NCBI RefSeq assembly: GCF_033568475.1
Contig: NC_133120.1
Coordinates: 90,476,151 to 90,540,150 of the forward strand
Origin: Henckelia pumila
Lineage: Eukaryota; Streptophyta; Magnoliopsida; Lamiales; Gesneriaceae
Direction: 5' to 3'
DNA: 64,000 nt
Shown here piece by piece: positions 49,089 to 60,185 of this stretch. Each line of letters opens with the position of its first letter. The first letter of the stretch is position 1. The notes under the pieces were generated by a model. The model was given only the letters and a program-made list of their open reading frames with translations. It had not been told where the DNA came from and did not search any database. Both the position numbers and the translations under genes were made by a program.

Positions 49089-49980
49089 CAGAACAGCGAG
49101 TAAGGCCCTAGCCCGACTATTTTTGGGAGGAGTAGTGATACCCTGGTAAGCCAGGGGTGGCAGTGCCATGAAAGACCAGGGGTGTCAGGGCTGTATTAAA
49201 GCAAGGGTAGCAGGGCTGTTAGTCAGGACAGCGAGTAAGACTCTAGCCCGATTATTTTTGGGAGAAGTAGTGATACCCTGGTAAGCCAGGGATGGCAGGG
49301 CCATGAAAGGCCAGGGGTGTCAGGGCTGTATTAAAGCAGGCTAGGAGCTTCAGGATCCCGGGAGATCAGATCTGCATGACTTAGACAAAGCCCATGTCTC
49401 AAGGGCATGATCCCCACGATTGCCATAATCCCGAGCCTTCCGGCTCCATCGTGCGTCACAGGTAATCGTGGGTAACTCCTGCACCCACGATCCAGATCGT
49501 GGCCACTACCCTGAAAATGCGGAGTGACTCTCTCACTCCAAGGTCTATAAATACCTGGCCACAGGTATTTGTAGAGGTATGTTCATCTAAAATTCCAAAG
49601 CACTATACTCATTTTTCCTAAAAGCCCACTCTATTTCTAAGTCTGGCTTAAACATCGGAATGGCCCCGCCGAAAAACCTTCCGGCGCCCCACTAACGTGC
49701 TTTCATTCTTTTTCCTTGTGTGCAGATCATCCTGATCCCAGAGGAACAAATCACATTTTACACCTATTAGCCCGGCCATCAAGTCAGGCCCACTTAACTA
49801 CCCTGACAACCCAGGCCCCGATTTGATAAACCATCATCAATATACATACATATAATAAAATGCAAAAAGCATTGGTCTTAAAATGAACATGTATATCAAA
49901 ACAAATCAGGTACTAATATTTCAAAGAAAATATACACTCACTAGCCTTCGATTTTAATTAATTAATGTATATCAATAATC

Positions 49981-50637
49981 TCAATCGGCCTCTTGCAATC
50001 CTCCGACAAGAATGGATCCAACAAACAAACCCACGCCCCCGACGGCCAGCGCCCCGGCGATCACCACTTGCGCGGCCACGAGGGCCACCGAGTCGTCGGG
50101 GATGACGACGATGGCGGCGACGGCGGCTACGAGCAAGGGGAGGGCGGCGGAGGCGAGGATGGAAGGAGAGGTGTCGGCGGTCTTCTCGAGCAGGCTGAGC
50201 AGGCCCAGGTCCTCGGCCTTGGACAGAAGGCCGAGCTTCTCGATGGTGGAGAGGGTGACTCCGAACTCCTCCGCTTTGGAGAGAAGGCCCGCTTTCTCTA
50301 CATTGCTCAGCACTTTTCGCTTCTCGATCTTCTTGAAAACGTCCACTTCCAGCTCCTCGCTTCCCTCGTAGAATAAGCCCGGCCCGTACCAATCCTTCTT
50401 CCACCCGGAATCATACTTATTCACCTGATATTATATCAAAAAAAGAACCACAATTAAAACTCATTCACAATTAAAACTAATTAATTAGGGATTAATAAAA
50501 TATATATATACCTTTCGTTTGGAAGACATAACTATATATGATCTTGGGGCTGGGGCGGAATTAGGGGAGGAGGATAAGCGTCGATTGGGCGAGGTGTCCA
50601 GGTAATTGGTGGTGGCAGTGGCCGCCGCCATGGCCAT
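49981..50637 (-). CDS. RIQ2: RIQ-type thylakoid protein (DUF1118), chloroplast
   Basis: Two exons (50637-50512 and 50424-49981) give 189 residues. The start MAMAAATATTNYLDTSPNRR is a serine/alanine-rich plastid transit peptide. The mature part reads GWKKDWYGPGLFYEGSEELE, then VDVFKKIEKRKVLSNVEKAG, two LLSKAE repeats, and two hydrophobic segments (ALPLLVAAVAAIVVIPDDS, and VVIAGALAVGGVGLFVGSI) likely to span the thylakoid membrane. This is the DUF1118 family of Arabidopsis RIQ1/RIQ2, grana proteins that affect light-harvesting complex organisation and non-photochemical quenching. Its position near isochorismate synthase matches RIQ2 (At1g74730). Its stop codon is only about 140 bp from the retrotransposon nest, so the 3' untranslated part may reach or use that border. 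The symbol is inferred from family and synteny. Confidence 0.88.
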
Positions 50638-50770
50638 TGAGTTGAGTTCTCTGAGATGGAAAAGATGCCTTTTCAATTATTTGTGAGGACGCTAGTAAAT
50701 TGTTTTAGCTTTGGCTAAAGGGAATATCTTCCAGGTGGACCAATTCCACCAATCACATTACTGCGCGCAT

Positions 50771-50778
50771 GCTTATCC
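50771..50778 (-). promoter_or_regulatory. I-box in the RIQ promoter
   Basis: The minus strand reads GGATAAGC about 130 bases upstream of the start codon. GATAAG I-boxes are common in promoters of light-regulated photosynthesis genes. CCAAT words lie nearby (about 50739-50753). Functional role is inference. Confidence 0.4.
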
Positions 50779-50779
50779 T

Positions 50780-51339
50780 ATCTCTCACAATGCATAAAAT
50801 CCCTACATTGCCATCCGTTGATTTTTTATTTTTATTTTTTTAAAGTTAATTTGGAGTCAGGTTCTTTATATTTAGGTTTTGATTAAATTTCGATATATCG
50901 TCTCAAATGTAACACTTTGATACGAGAGTTGTCAAAGCTACTTTGGAAAGTATTATTTAAAGTGTTGGATTGTGTGTGTGTTTTTTTTTTATGTGTGTGT
51001 GTTTGCGACATTTTAATTTACTAGAAAATTGAACGTGCAACAAATTTTATTTGATGGAAATTGAAGTTATCATATTTCGTCTTAAATTATTCACTTTTTT
51101 AAATTTAAGCCTATATTTTTTTACGGTCAGTTTCAAACTTCGTTCAATATGATTCGATCTCAAATTAGCAACTGAAGTGGAACGTTCTGTTTTTTACTTT
51201 TATCTTTTGTGATCAATTTGTAGCTATCTAATTGGCATTTTCTCTTCCAGTGTATTACACGTCTTCTGCCTTGAGTTTGATTTAGTTTTTAACTTCAACT
51301 TTAGAACAATAAAATACGTTATATATTTGTTGCATCGAG
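50780..51339. other. AT-rich spacer
   Basis: No gene or clear repeat is recognised apart from TG-rich runs near 50970-51003. Confidence 0.5.
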
Positions 51340-51634
51340 TGACTTGCATTTGACTAAAAGTTATAGTTGGTGTTGATAGTGCGACTCAGTATTTTTAAAC
51401 TGTACAACAGTTCAAACGTCACGTTATAATTTTTTTTTAATATCTTTTTCAATAATATATCCTTGTGGCAATCAACGAGAATCAAAGTTGTGACCTTGAC
51501 TTCGATGTCAATTGTATGACCAAAAGTTACAACTGATTGTAATAGCACTACTCATATATTTTAAACTATGCAGTAGCTCAAGCGTCATAATTCGATTACT
51601 CTACAAAGCAAACACAATTATTGTACCCCAATAT
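51340..51634 (-). mobile_element. TRIM-family fossil, copy B with two LTR-like ends
   Basis: On the minus strand an LTR-like segment (51634 to 51513, starting TATTGGGGTACAATAATTG) is followed by about 70 bp of internal sequence with a decayed primer site. A second LTR-like segment follows (to about 51340) with matching blocks such as AGTTTAAAA and ACTTTTGGTCA. It is the oldest-looking copy. Confidence 0.65.
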
Positions 51635-51689
51635 AAGCAATATACGTTAAATGATAATTTCAGTCTATTTATTTAATTAAGATAATGTG

Positions 51690-52245
51690 ATTTTTTTTTG
51701 TTTCATTCATTTGTTCAATTTTGAGTTTAAGTTGTTATGTTTCAGTTTGGTGCACCAACTTTTAATTTTTAACTATTTTAGTCCAATTGATGATGTGACA
51801 TCTGACAAGTCAACAACTTTCGATGTAAAGTCATCATTTTTATGTCATGTCAACATTTTTTGATGTCAAATCAGTATTTTGCAATGTCACGTAGGGGTGA
51901 ATTTTCTGTATACCGTACCAAAAATACTGGTACGAAAAAAATCCATACATGTACTGATACCGAAATTCCAAAATTTTGGTATGAAAAAAAATTTATACTG
52001 ATACCTTACAGATACCGAAAAAAATTTGGTATACAGAAAAATATATGTATGTCAAAAACAATTCGTTACGGTATCCCGGTAATTCGATATTTTGGTCGGT
52101 ATACCAACCCTACAATGAGTGTCACGTTAGCAATTAGATCAAAACAGTCTAAACATAAAATTCCGCATATCAAAAGAAAACTTTGAAAATTTCAAGTGAA
52201 TCAAAACCTAAAATTAAGCATGTAAGTGAAAAAAAAAACTATTGT
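51690..52245. repeat. Decayed inverted-repeat element with inserted GGTA/TACC-rich repeat
   Basis: The outer parts carry words typical of the local Mutator-type MITEs (TTTTAGTCCAATTG on the left, CTAAAATTAAGC and ACTATTGTCC on the right). The middle (about 51893-52110) is rich in GGTATAC/TACCGAAA words in both orientations and resembles 14590-14810. The boundaries are uncertain, and the 114-residue frame here is low-complexity and not a gene. Confidence 0.4.
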
Positions 52246-53057
52246 CCTTCTATTTAAAAATTTTATTTGAACATGAAAGTTGATATTCTATATATAGATA
52301 AAGTATATCTAAAGCACATAATTTTTACCTCCGATAAACATGGTGTTCACAAGACAATTGCTATAGCTTAACTTCATTTGATTCTCAGCCAACTTGGTCA
52401 TGCATAATCATACAAAATTTTCTTGTGTGTATTTTCTCAGCCTATAAAATAAACTTGTTTCCTTGGCTCTGACGATCATCAAATTTTATTATACACTAGC
52501 ATAATCGCACACACGTCTTACGTGTGTATAAAATCATATAATATATTTAATATTGTATGTTATGTATAAATATTATTTTTTCGATAATATTTTAATTTAT
52601 TTTTTTCATTTATAAAATAATATAAAAATAAATTTAAAATTTATTTATCAATTTACCTTATCTATAATGTTTAGTTGAGAAAAATATGAAAATTTGAAAT
52701 ATCAAAATTTTAAAAAAAAAAAACAAATAAAAATAAAAGAGTAATATTTATATCACATAAGGGCAATTTCGACAAATGAAAAGATGGTGTCTAAGGGAGA
52801 GATTTTTTATATATAGGAAGAGATAATAATGATTATATATATATAATAATCAAGATCCTGACAAGAACACAATATCAAAATTAAGATTTTTCTAATATAA
52901 ACCCAGTGTATTAAAATATTAAAAAATATATTGAAGAAGAGATAATTTAGTTATACAATTAATTATTTAATTAATGATATATATATATATATATGATTCA
53001 TAAATTCATCATTTTTGTTTAAAAATCTAACGTATTAATATTTGGCAAATCTTTTTT
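52246..53057. other. AT-rich spacer
   Basis: No coding sequence; (TA)n-like runs near 52828-52850 and 52978-52995. A possible Helitron-like GCACACACGTCTTACGTGTG hairpin near 52508-52528 is noted but not supported by other ends. Confidence 0.4.
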
Positions 53058-54286
53058 TTAAGGCGTTTGGGCCGTTGTGCGGTTTGAAAGATTTGAGTTG
53101 CACCATTACCACCGGCTATAGCTTTTGGTAAAGCGGCAAGCGCTCGGTCCTACAATTGGTATCAGAACCAAGGTTATGAGTTCGATTCTCATTGATTGCA
53201 AGGAGTGCAATTATTAGGAGGGAGATTGTTGGGGTACTGAAAATTCGTTCCTATTTGGAGGCAGAAGAGTCGTCTGACTCGGGCTCATTTTTTTTCGGGA
53301 CCCATAATTTTGAAAAAAATTATTATATAAAAGTGTAAATTAATCCAATATAAATTAATTATTCTTGGACCTTTTCATTCTTATCTCAATAAATTATTTT
53401 TCCTTTGCCTACTTCCTAATAAAACTTTTTTATTATTATTATTTTTAGGCTTATTGATAAATTTATTTATGAAGTTTATTATTCCTGGGTCTCTTGATAA
53501 TTTTTTTCAAATATAAATTATTTTTCCTATGTACAATATAAACAAAAAACTTTTTTTATTCTCTAAATTTATTATATAGTAGTGTAATTGGACCAATATA
53601 AAAACATATTTTCTGACTCATAGGGATTGTTCTTATATTAATGAGGACGATTTATTTTCGGAGTTGTCATTCATAAAGTTCTCATTACCAAGAGAAACAA
53701 AATCAGAAACGGATGTAGTGATTTACTTGAAAAAAATAGATGGATATTTTTCAAATGCTCACATTGCTCATAAAATCTTGTTGACTATACTTTTTACAGT
53801 TGTAAGTGCAAAACAAAATTTCTCAAATTTAAAGCTCTTCAAAACATTTTCTCAATAAACCATGTTATAAGAAAAGATTGAATGAATTATTTATGCTATT
53901 AATTGAGAAAAAAAATTCATGAACAATTTGATTAATATTGTTAGCTCTAAACTTTTAGACGAGTTATTTTATAGTGATCATTTTGTACATGCTTGATCTT
54001 ATTACTAAATTAAAATAGAAATATTTTGACTATTGCACATTTTTTAAATCGAAATTTTTTTTATTAGTCTAAAAAAATATGAACGCACATTATGATTTAG
54101 GGGCCTCTTTTAAAAGTTAGAATCAGGCCCAAAAATTGTTAGGATCGGCCCAGGGTGCAATAATTATCTCTGCTGGTAGAACGATTAAACCATGACGCTT
54201 GAGCTTCTGTGCGGTTTAAAAAATTTGAGTTGCATCATTACCACCAGCTATAGTTTTTGGTAAAGCGACAGGTAGTCGGTTCTACA
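53058..54286 (+). mobile_element. TRIM-family fossil, copy C, split by a hAT insertion
   Basis: The end of the first LTR (53058-53154, ending GGTCCTACA) is followed by the primer site TTGGTATCAGAACC (53156-53169) and internal sequence ending in the purine tract AGGAGGGAGAT. The start of the second LTR (TGTTGGGGT at 53227) comes next. The rest of that LTR reappears at about 54157-54286 after about 0.9 kb of inserted DNA. It shows the family's layout best: two LTRs of about 145 bp around an internal part of about 70 bp. Confidence 0.75.
53236..54156 (+). mobile_element. Decayed hAT remnant inside TRIM copy C
   Basis: A frame at about 53700-53858 reads DVVIYLKKIDGYFSNAHIAH, then KILLTILFTVVSAKQNFSNL and KLFKTFSQ. 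This is a degenerate form of the hAT C-terminal dimerisation region of ZMYM1/TTF-type transposases (usual pattern: ...FPNAWIALRILLTIPVTVASAERSFSKLK). The ends have GGGCCTC / CGGGACCC-like words. The rest of the transposase is unrecognisable. Confidence 0.6.
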
Positions 54287-54373
54287 AATATATTGTTTGC
54301 AGTGAAAATTCGAACATGCAAAAAAAAGTGAAGAAATGTTTTTTTTAATCCATCCAACTAAACATATTATTTT

Positions 54374-55747
54374 GAGTTATTTTCACCAAACAACCCTGTG
54401 AAATATTAAAAATGCACACTTCTTCCCTGTGAAATTTTAATAGGCATCTTCAACCCTGATCTTTTAAAAAATTAGCACACTCGCCCCTTCAAATGAGTGA
54501 TTGTTGCGCACGCGCCCCTCATGCCACTGAACAATAATTTTGATATTTTTTTTGCACCAAATACCCATGTGAAATATTAAAAATGCATATTTGACCCCTG
54601 TGAAAATAATTTTTAAATCTATTCAACCCATAATACATAATTTTTATTAAAATATAATTATAAAATATTTAGCAAACATTTTTCGTTTTATTAATTTTAT
54701 TTTAAATTTTAAATTTATTATGATTATATAAATTTTTTTCTAAAAAATATTATTATTTTATCTTGTTATAATTATTTTATTAAATTTTTTTCTTGTTTCC
54801 AACTTCTTCATTAAAAATGCATTCATAAACGAGATTTAAATACCTAAAAGTACCGAAATATTAAATCAAAATGATAAGTGCATGATAAGTACCAAACATT
54901 TTTAATTTTATTTGTTTTTATTTTTCATTTTAAATTTATAATTTTTAATTAATTTATTTCTAAAAAAATTATTACTTTATCTCGTTATCATTATTTTATC
55001 AAATCACTTCGTGTTTTCAACATCTCCATTAAACATGATTCATAAATAAGGATTTAAATATCTAAAAATACCAAAATATTGAACCAAATGATAAGTTCAT
55101 GAATGTTACTTTTTCAATTTAGAATTATATAAGCATGCTATTTTTTATTATTTATTAAAAATTGTACAATGCATCTTATCGAAAAATTTAAATTTTTGTT
55201 CAATAATATATAATCCTAAATCAAAAAAGCAATATGTTTGAACTTATCAGTGTAGTTTAGTATTTTGGTACTTGAAATTATTTAAATACTTGTTTATGAA
55301 TGCATGTTTAATGAAAAAGTTGGAAATACGAAGTGAGTTTAATAAAATAATGATAACAGGATAAAGTAATAATATTTTTTAGAAAATAATTAATTAATGA
55401 TAATACATTTAAAATAAAAAATAAAAATTAATAAAACAAAAAATGTTTGATAAATATTTATAATTAGATTTTATTAAAAATTGTGTATTATGAGTTGAAT
55501 ATATTTAAAAATTATTTTCTTAGGGGTCAAATATGCATTTTTAATATTTCACAGGGGTATTTGGTTCAAAAAAAATATCAAAATATTTGCTCAATCGCAT
55601 GATGGGCGCGTGCGCAACAATCACTCATCTGAAGGGGCGAGTGTGCTAATTTTTTAAAAGGTCAGAGTTGAAGATGCCTATTAAAATTTTACAGGGAAAA
55701 AATGTGAATTTTCAATATTTTACAGGGGTGGTGGGTGCAAATAACTC
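54374..55747. mobile_element. 1.4-kb element with long terminal inverted repeats (foldback/MULE-like)
   Basis: The left end GAGTTATTTTCACC and right end GGTGCAAATAACTC are reverse complements with one change. Complementarity continues for about 500 bp on each side: CCCTGTGAAATATTAAAAATG, the GCACACTCGCCCCTTC and TTGCGCACGCGCCC blocks, and CATTCATAAAC. The middle contains a further divergent copy of part of the arm (about 54890-55100). It is flanked by ATTATTTT / ATTATTTA (54366-54373 and 55748-55755), a near-match 8-bp duplication. It has no coding sequence. Confidence 0.85.
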
Positions 55748-55924
55748 ATTATTTATCCATAACAACTCTATATCCTATCAAATTATCTTAATAATCATAC
55801 TTTAATATATCCTTGCTCAATCCCATCATTTAAAATAAACGCAGCCTTATGGTTCACCCATAAAATATGTTCGGTCCTAAAATTTTCAAATATATTACAC
55901 AGTTAGTCCTTGCCATTAATTTTA

Positions 55925-56226
55925 GGAAAAATAGTTTTTTTGTCAACTAATTTGTTCAATTTTGGGTTTGGTCAATTGAGTTTTCAAAGTTTGGTTTTGT
56001 TACACCAATTTTTTATTTTCGGCTAGCTATTTTTGTCCAATTGCTTAGATGGAACCAAAAATTATAATGCGATTTTGGAAAATGTTGACTTGTCAAGCCG
56101 TCACGCTAGCAATTCGACCAAAATACCATAAAATAAAATGTTAGTGTATTTTAAAACCAAACTTTAAAAAGTTAATGAACTAAAACCCAAAAATAAAAAA
56201 TTTAATGGACCAAAAATCATTTTCCT
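55925..56226. mobile_element. Second Mutator-type MITE
   Basis: The ends GGAAAAATAGTTTTTTTGTC and, on the minus strand, AGGAAAATGATTTTTGGTCC pair as imperfect inverted repeats that continue into TTTTGGGTTT and AAAGTTTGGTTTT on both arms. Flanks TTAATTTTA and TTAGTTTTA give a 9-bp duplication with one difference. It is related in style to the MITE at 7583. Confidence 0.75.
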
Positions 56227-56379
56227 TTAGTTTTATAGTCTTCTTTACTAAAAATTGAAATACCAAGAAGTCAGCTAAATTACCAAATCTCAATAAATAA
56301 ATAAATTGATTGAATAATGTAGGATCATACTTTTCCTGTATTAGTGAAATAAGGTGTAGTACATCAACCCAATCATCGT

Positions 56380-56638
56380 GGTTCAATTGTTCTACCCAAT
56401 AATGATAATTATTGCATCATAATCATCTTTCTCTCAATAATTGTACTTCTTAAAATCAATGAGAATCAACTCATGACAGTATTTCTGATACCAATTGTAG
56501 GACCGAGCGCTTGCTGCTGTACCAAAAGTTATAGCTGATGGTAACAGTACTGCAACTCAAATTTTTTAAACGATACATCAACACAATCGTCCTAGTTCGA
56601 TCGCTCTACTCGATAGGGACAATATTTGCACCCCAACA
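56380..56638 (-). mobile_element. TRIM-family fossil, copy D
   Basis: On the minus strand a clean LTR of 143 bp (56638-56496, starting TGTTGGGGTGCAAATATTGT and ending CGGTCCTACA) is followed by ATTGGTATCAGAAAT, about 70 bp of internal sequence with GAGAGAAAGAT, and part of the second LTR (to about 56380). Best-defined LTR borders of the family in this window. Confidence 0.75.
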
Positions 56639-58374
56639 TAAGGCCTCAACTTACGATATGATTCGACTTGATCTGAACCAGATTGTTAAAGTTAATTGTT
56701 CAATTTAATTTTATGTTTTTCTTAAAAGTTTAACAATCGAAATATCATGCTAAAAATATTAGTAGACTAAAAACATGACGATAAGGATTAAAGTTGAAAA
56801 TAAATTCACAAAATTAATAACTTTTTTATTTTGTAATACTTTTATAATCATAATGTATGACACAAATTTATAATATTTTTAAATTTACATAAATTGCATA
56901 TCAATATTAATATTCGTTAGACATTATTAAAAGTTAAAATTAAATAAGAAAAAAATTAATAAACATATGAATGAATGAAGAAGTGAGAAACAAATCTTTT
57001 GCTTTTATTGTTGTTATTTAGTTAATAATTAATAAAATTTTAAGTTTTTGTTATATCTATGCTATATATTGATTTAACGATTTTTAATATGAATTATCGG
57101 TTACCATATATGTACCTTATTATTGTTAATTAATAATTAATTTAGATAATAATAATAATTAATAAAATTTTAATTTGTACAGTTTTAAGCACACGGAAAT
57201 AATATTAGTGATAATTAATAATAAATTTTTTAAGTTTTAATGTTTTAAGAGCACAAATATCAAGGACATTTATTAATATTAAATATTAGCAATTAATCAA
57301 CCTAAAATAAATAAATAGAGACAAAGTGATTACATATTTACTTAAACTATAAAATGACATAGAAAACCTTAAAAAAGTTTTGGAAATACCAACAAAGCTC
57401 ATACAACAAATAAAATTTCTAATATAAAAGATGACATATATGAAAATTCATAACTTAAAAGTGTGACTTTTATAATAGTAATAGATATATGTTTAAATAA
57501 TGTTATATATATTCATAGGTTTTTAAATGCTTCGAGCATGGTGAATGCCTCTTTACTAGCTAAGAGCAGGTGTACGTTATTGGTGTTTTTGTATTATAAG
57601 AATTTTAATTTCTGGCCTTTTAAAACTAAGATTTTGGGTTAATAATATAACTGTTTCAGTGTTTTGTGTTGAATAAAAAGATTTTGCATTTTTCATGATA
57701 TAAAATGGACCAAACGATATATATGCACAATTTAATTAATTATATACAGTAAATCACATTGAATTATTTATTGCACTTGAAATTACATAATTATCCTAAA
57801 TGTATTTGTGAAAGATTTTTTTCAAATAAAGTACAGTGATAATTTTGTAATCTCAAAGCACAAGTATATACCTAATGTTTAATACTACGTGTACATGTAT
57901 CATAATATAAACCATGTCTAGCTAGTGCTAGTGCCCTTAGAAACTGATTAATGCAAAATAAACCTCATGTTGGAACCGGGAATTTAATGCATGACAATGC
58001 AAAGCTGTTGCAATTTTGATCGTTAATTTGTCAATTTCAATATTTGTTTTGCAATTTTGGTCATTTTTTGACGTTTTGTCTATGCGACGTTGATGTATAT
58101 GCACTGTTACATCGGCATTTTCACGAAAAAATATTACAATTTTCAGAACTTGAAAGACGCATATATAAGTAAAAATGAAATTAAAATTTGACAATATGAA
58201 AAAGTGAAATATGAAAAAGTGATAAATATTAAAAAGCAAACATATATAATAAAAATTGTAATTTTTCTAACAGATATATATAGATAATTAAACTACAATA
58301 CCTATATATATAAAAAAAGGGAGTATTATTATGGATATATGTTCATATATATTAAAAAAAATGTGGGAAATGAA
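56639..58374. other. AT-rich spacer
   Basis: No gene seen. A decayed relative of the 7583 Mutator MITE may lie near 57990-58130 (GCAATTTTGGTCA, then GCGACGTTGATG). Confidence 0.45.
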
Positions 58375-58465
58375 CATGAAACTTCCCTCGGTGTCGTTAT
58401 ATAAAAAGTATATATAGGAGTAGGGTCAATACTTGTGTTAGTCCAATTTCACGCCATAACTGACT
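58375..58465 (-). promoter_or_regulatory. Inverted duplicate of the isochorismate synthase promoter core
   Basis: Read on the minus strand, 58465-58440 is identical over 26 bp to 60186-60211. After 48 bp of diverged sequence with TATA-like words, 58391-58375 matches the start of the ICS leader (CCGAGGGAAGTT.CAT). No gene follows it on the minus strand. Confidence 0.8.
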
Positions 58466-58916
58466 CCAAGTAAAATAATTTTGTTACGTATAGATTCTGC
58501 CGCATTTATAATTTTCATGCACTAAACTAGCTACTTCATTTATTAAATATATGTTTTACCACAACTAATCATACCCTATGTATAGGAGATACCGAATCTA
58601 AATATAAGTGCACATTGAATGCCAATATATAATAATAATAAAAATAACTAAAAAATTCGATAGTCAAGAATTTTTTTATCATGAAGATTACATAAGCTAG
58701 CTTAAATCTAGCCACAACAAACCCTTTAATTTAATATTGGAAACAAAATTTTCTAATTGTAATTATATACTACATTTACGGATACTAGCTATATATCTTT
58801 GTAGTTTGTACACACGTTAATGATGTTCAAAAGAGAGATAAACAATTAGAAACAATTAGAACAAGAGTTGGTAAATATGTGTTTGTTAGATATGAAATGG
58901 ATTATTTATATTATAT

Positions 58917-58920
<4 letters not shown>

Positions 58921-58971
<51 letters not shown>
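58921..58971. repeat. (TA)n microsatellite
   Basis: A long, nearly uninterrupted TA dinucleotide tract. Confidence 0.95.
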
Positions 58972-58977
<6 letters not shown>

Positions 58978-60185
58978 CATACATACAGAATATTCATAAT
59001 TTATAAAAGCGAAGGATAATATTAATCATAAAAAAACTTGAAATATGCAAAAGGAAATGAGCATCAAGTTATTAGCCAATCCCAAACTTCGTATAGGATT
59101 AATAAACTAAAACTTTATGACAAGCAAATTATATAAAGTTTTGACTAATTAAGGCGCATATGAGGATCATGGGGCATGATTTTGTTTTTTCTCCATTATT
59201 TATTTGTGCATTCACCTTATTGAATACATTTTTATTTATTTATTTAGTGATTGATGGGCACTCTGTTCTTGAAATAACAAACCCTCAGGTGAAATAGTCA
59301 GTTTGAGTGGGCATTCTTAATGTGCAGAGTTCAAGTTTTACGTACTCTATACTCCATAGCTCTACATTTCAGTCAAAATCGGCCCAAATATTTTTTAATT
59401 CTTTATTGCGTCGTTAAAACAAAATCTAGCATGCAATTTATTTATATAATATATATTATTTTAAAAGAAGCACGATTTTCTAAATTAGATATTATTTTGT
59501 TAAATAATAATCATAATCTGTATATATATGTACCATCAAAATTTAAAAAAATTTACGATATTAAAATATATCATTTTATGGATTAAATATATATATATAT
59601 CATTTTATAGCTAGAAAGACATAAAATTAAATATCCCGATCGATTTTATCTCCAAATAATATAAATATGATCAAAATTGACTGAGGAATTTATTTCGTGT
59701 CATGAATAGTTTGTCCTAAACTGTAAGAAAAGAACGTACGAGATGTATTACCCAATAAAATTATTACACATGCAATTTAGCAGTTACGTATCAAACTTTA
59801 AGCAAAAAAGAAGAAGAGATGACGAGAAATCTGTTGATATCAGAGATTAATTCGTTCAATTTAATATAAAATTATATTTTTTTCAGTTCTTAAACATTTG
59901 GTTCCCGCGATTGAGTGCTTAGCTGTAAAATGCAAGCACATACTCTAACAAATTATACTTTGAAGTTTGAACATACGATAGTCTTCCAAAAACGTAAGAA
60001 ATAACGTGGAAGTGACTTCACAAATGTTGAGCAGTACTAAATTAATTTATATTTTATGTTGATAAATAATTAATGACAAAAAATAAAAATAAAGATTACG
60101 GTCAAGAAGAACTATATATATATATATATGAATGGGGTGTGCTATTCACAGTCAAATAAAAGAATTAAAAATTATCCAAACTCTT
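58972..60185. other. Distal upstream region of isochorismate synthase
   Basis: AT-rich, non-coding, with a short (TA)n run near 60113-60129. Any stress-response elements here would need experimental support; I do not call specific ones. Confidence 0.4.

Larger units (their letters stand above)
26025..49839 (+). mobile_element. Ty3/gypsy LTR retrotransposon, Tat lineage, hosting three nested insertions
   Basis: Fossil element bounded by LTRs 26025-26710 and 48197-49839 and by the 5-bp duplication ATATA (26020-26024 and 49840-49844). Without its insertions it is roughly 10 kb. Order of parts: LTR, tRNA-Asp-like primer site, gag, protease, reverse transcriptase, RNase H, additional archaeal-type RNase H, integrase, 70-bp repeat array, antisense coding region, LTR. 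The extra RNase H and antisense region indicate the Tat/Retand/Ogre group. Nested inside are a Tekay-type element, a related solo LTR and a Cassandra. The coding parts are interrupted by these insertions and by several smaller breaks, so it is not whole. LTR divergence by eye is a few percent, suggesting insertion of the order of one to a few million years ago. Confidence 0.93.
48197..49839 (+). repeat. 3' LTR of the Tat element, expanded and interrupted
   Basis: Starts TGATGCCCCG directly after a purine-rich tract and ends AAACCATCATCA before ATATA. The 134-bp unit seen in the 5' LTR occurs here from 48197, 48331, 49136 and 49271, so the array is longer than in the 5' LTR. A Cassandra element sits inside the second unit. 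From 49271 the sequence follows the 5' LTR closely. Confidence 0.9.

Noticed and set aside
49993-50376. Plus-strand frames (127 and 119 residues) opposite the RIQ exon
   Set aside because: Shadows of the GC-rich RIQ exon 2; low-complexity Asp/Gly-rich or Ser/Thr-rich.
51842-52186. 114-residue frame
   Set aside because: Built from repeated GGTA/TACCG words of a decayed repeat; a similar repeat occurs near 14590-14810.
52508-52528. Second Helitron 3' end
   Set aside because: The CACACGTCTTACGTGTG hairpin is suggestive, but no CTRR end at the right distance and no matching 5' end were found.
53170-53205. tRNA-like sequence (GAGTTCGATTCTC resembles a B-box)
   Set aside because: No cloverleaf can be drawn around it; it is internal TRIM sequence next to the primer site.
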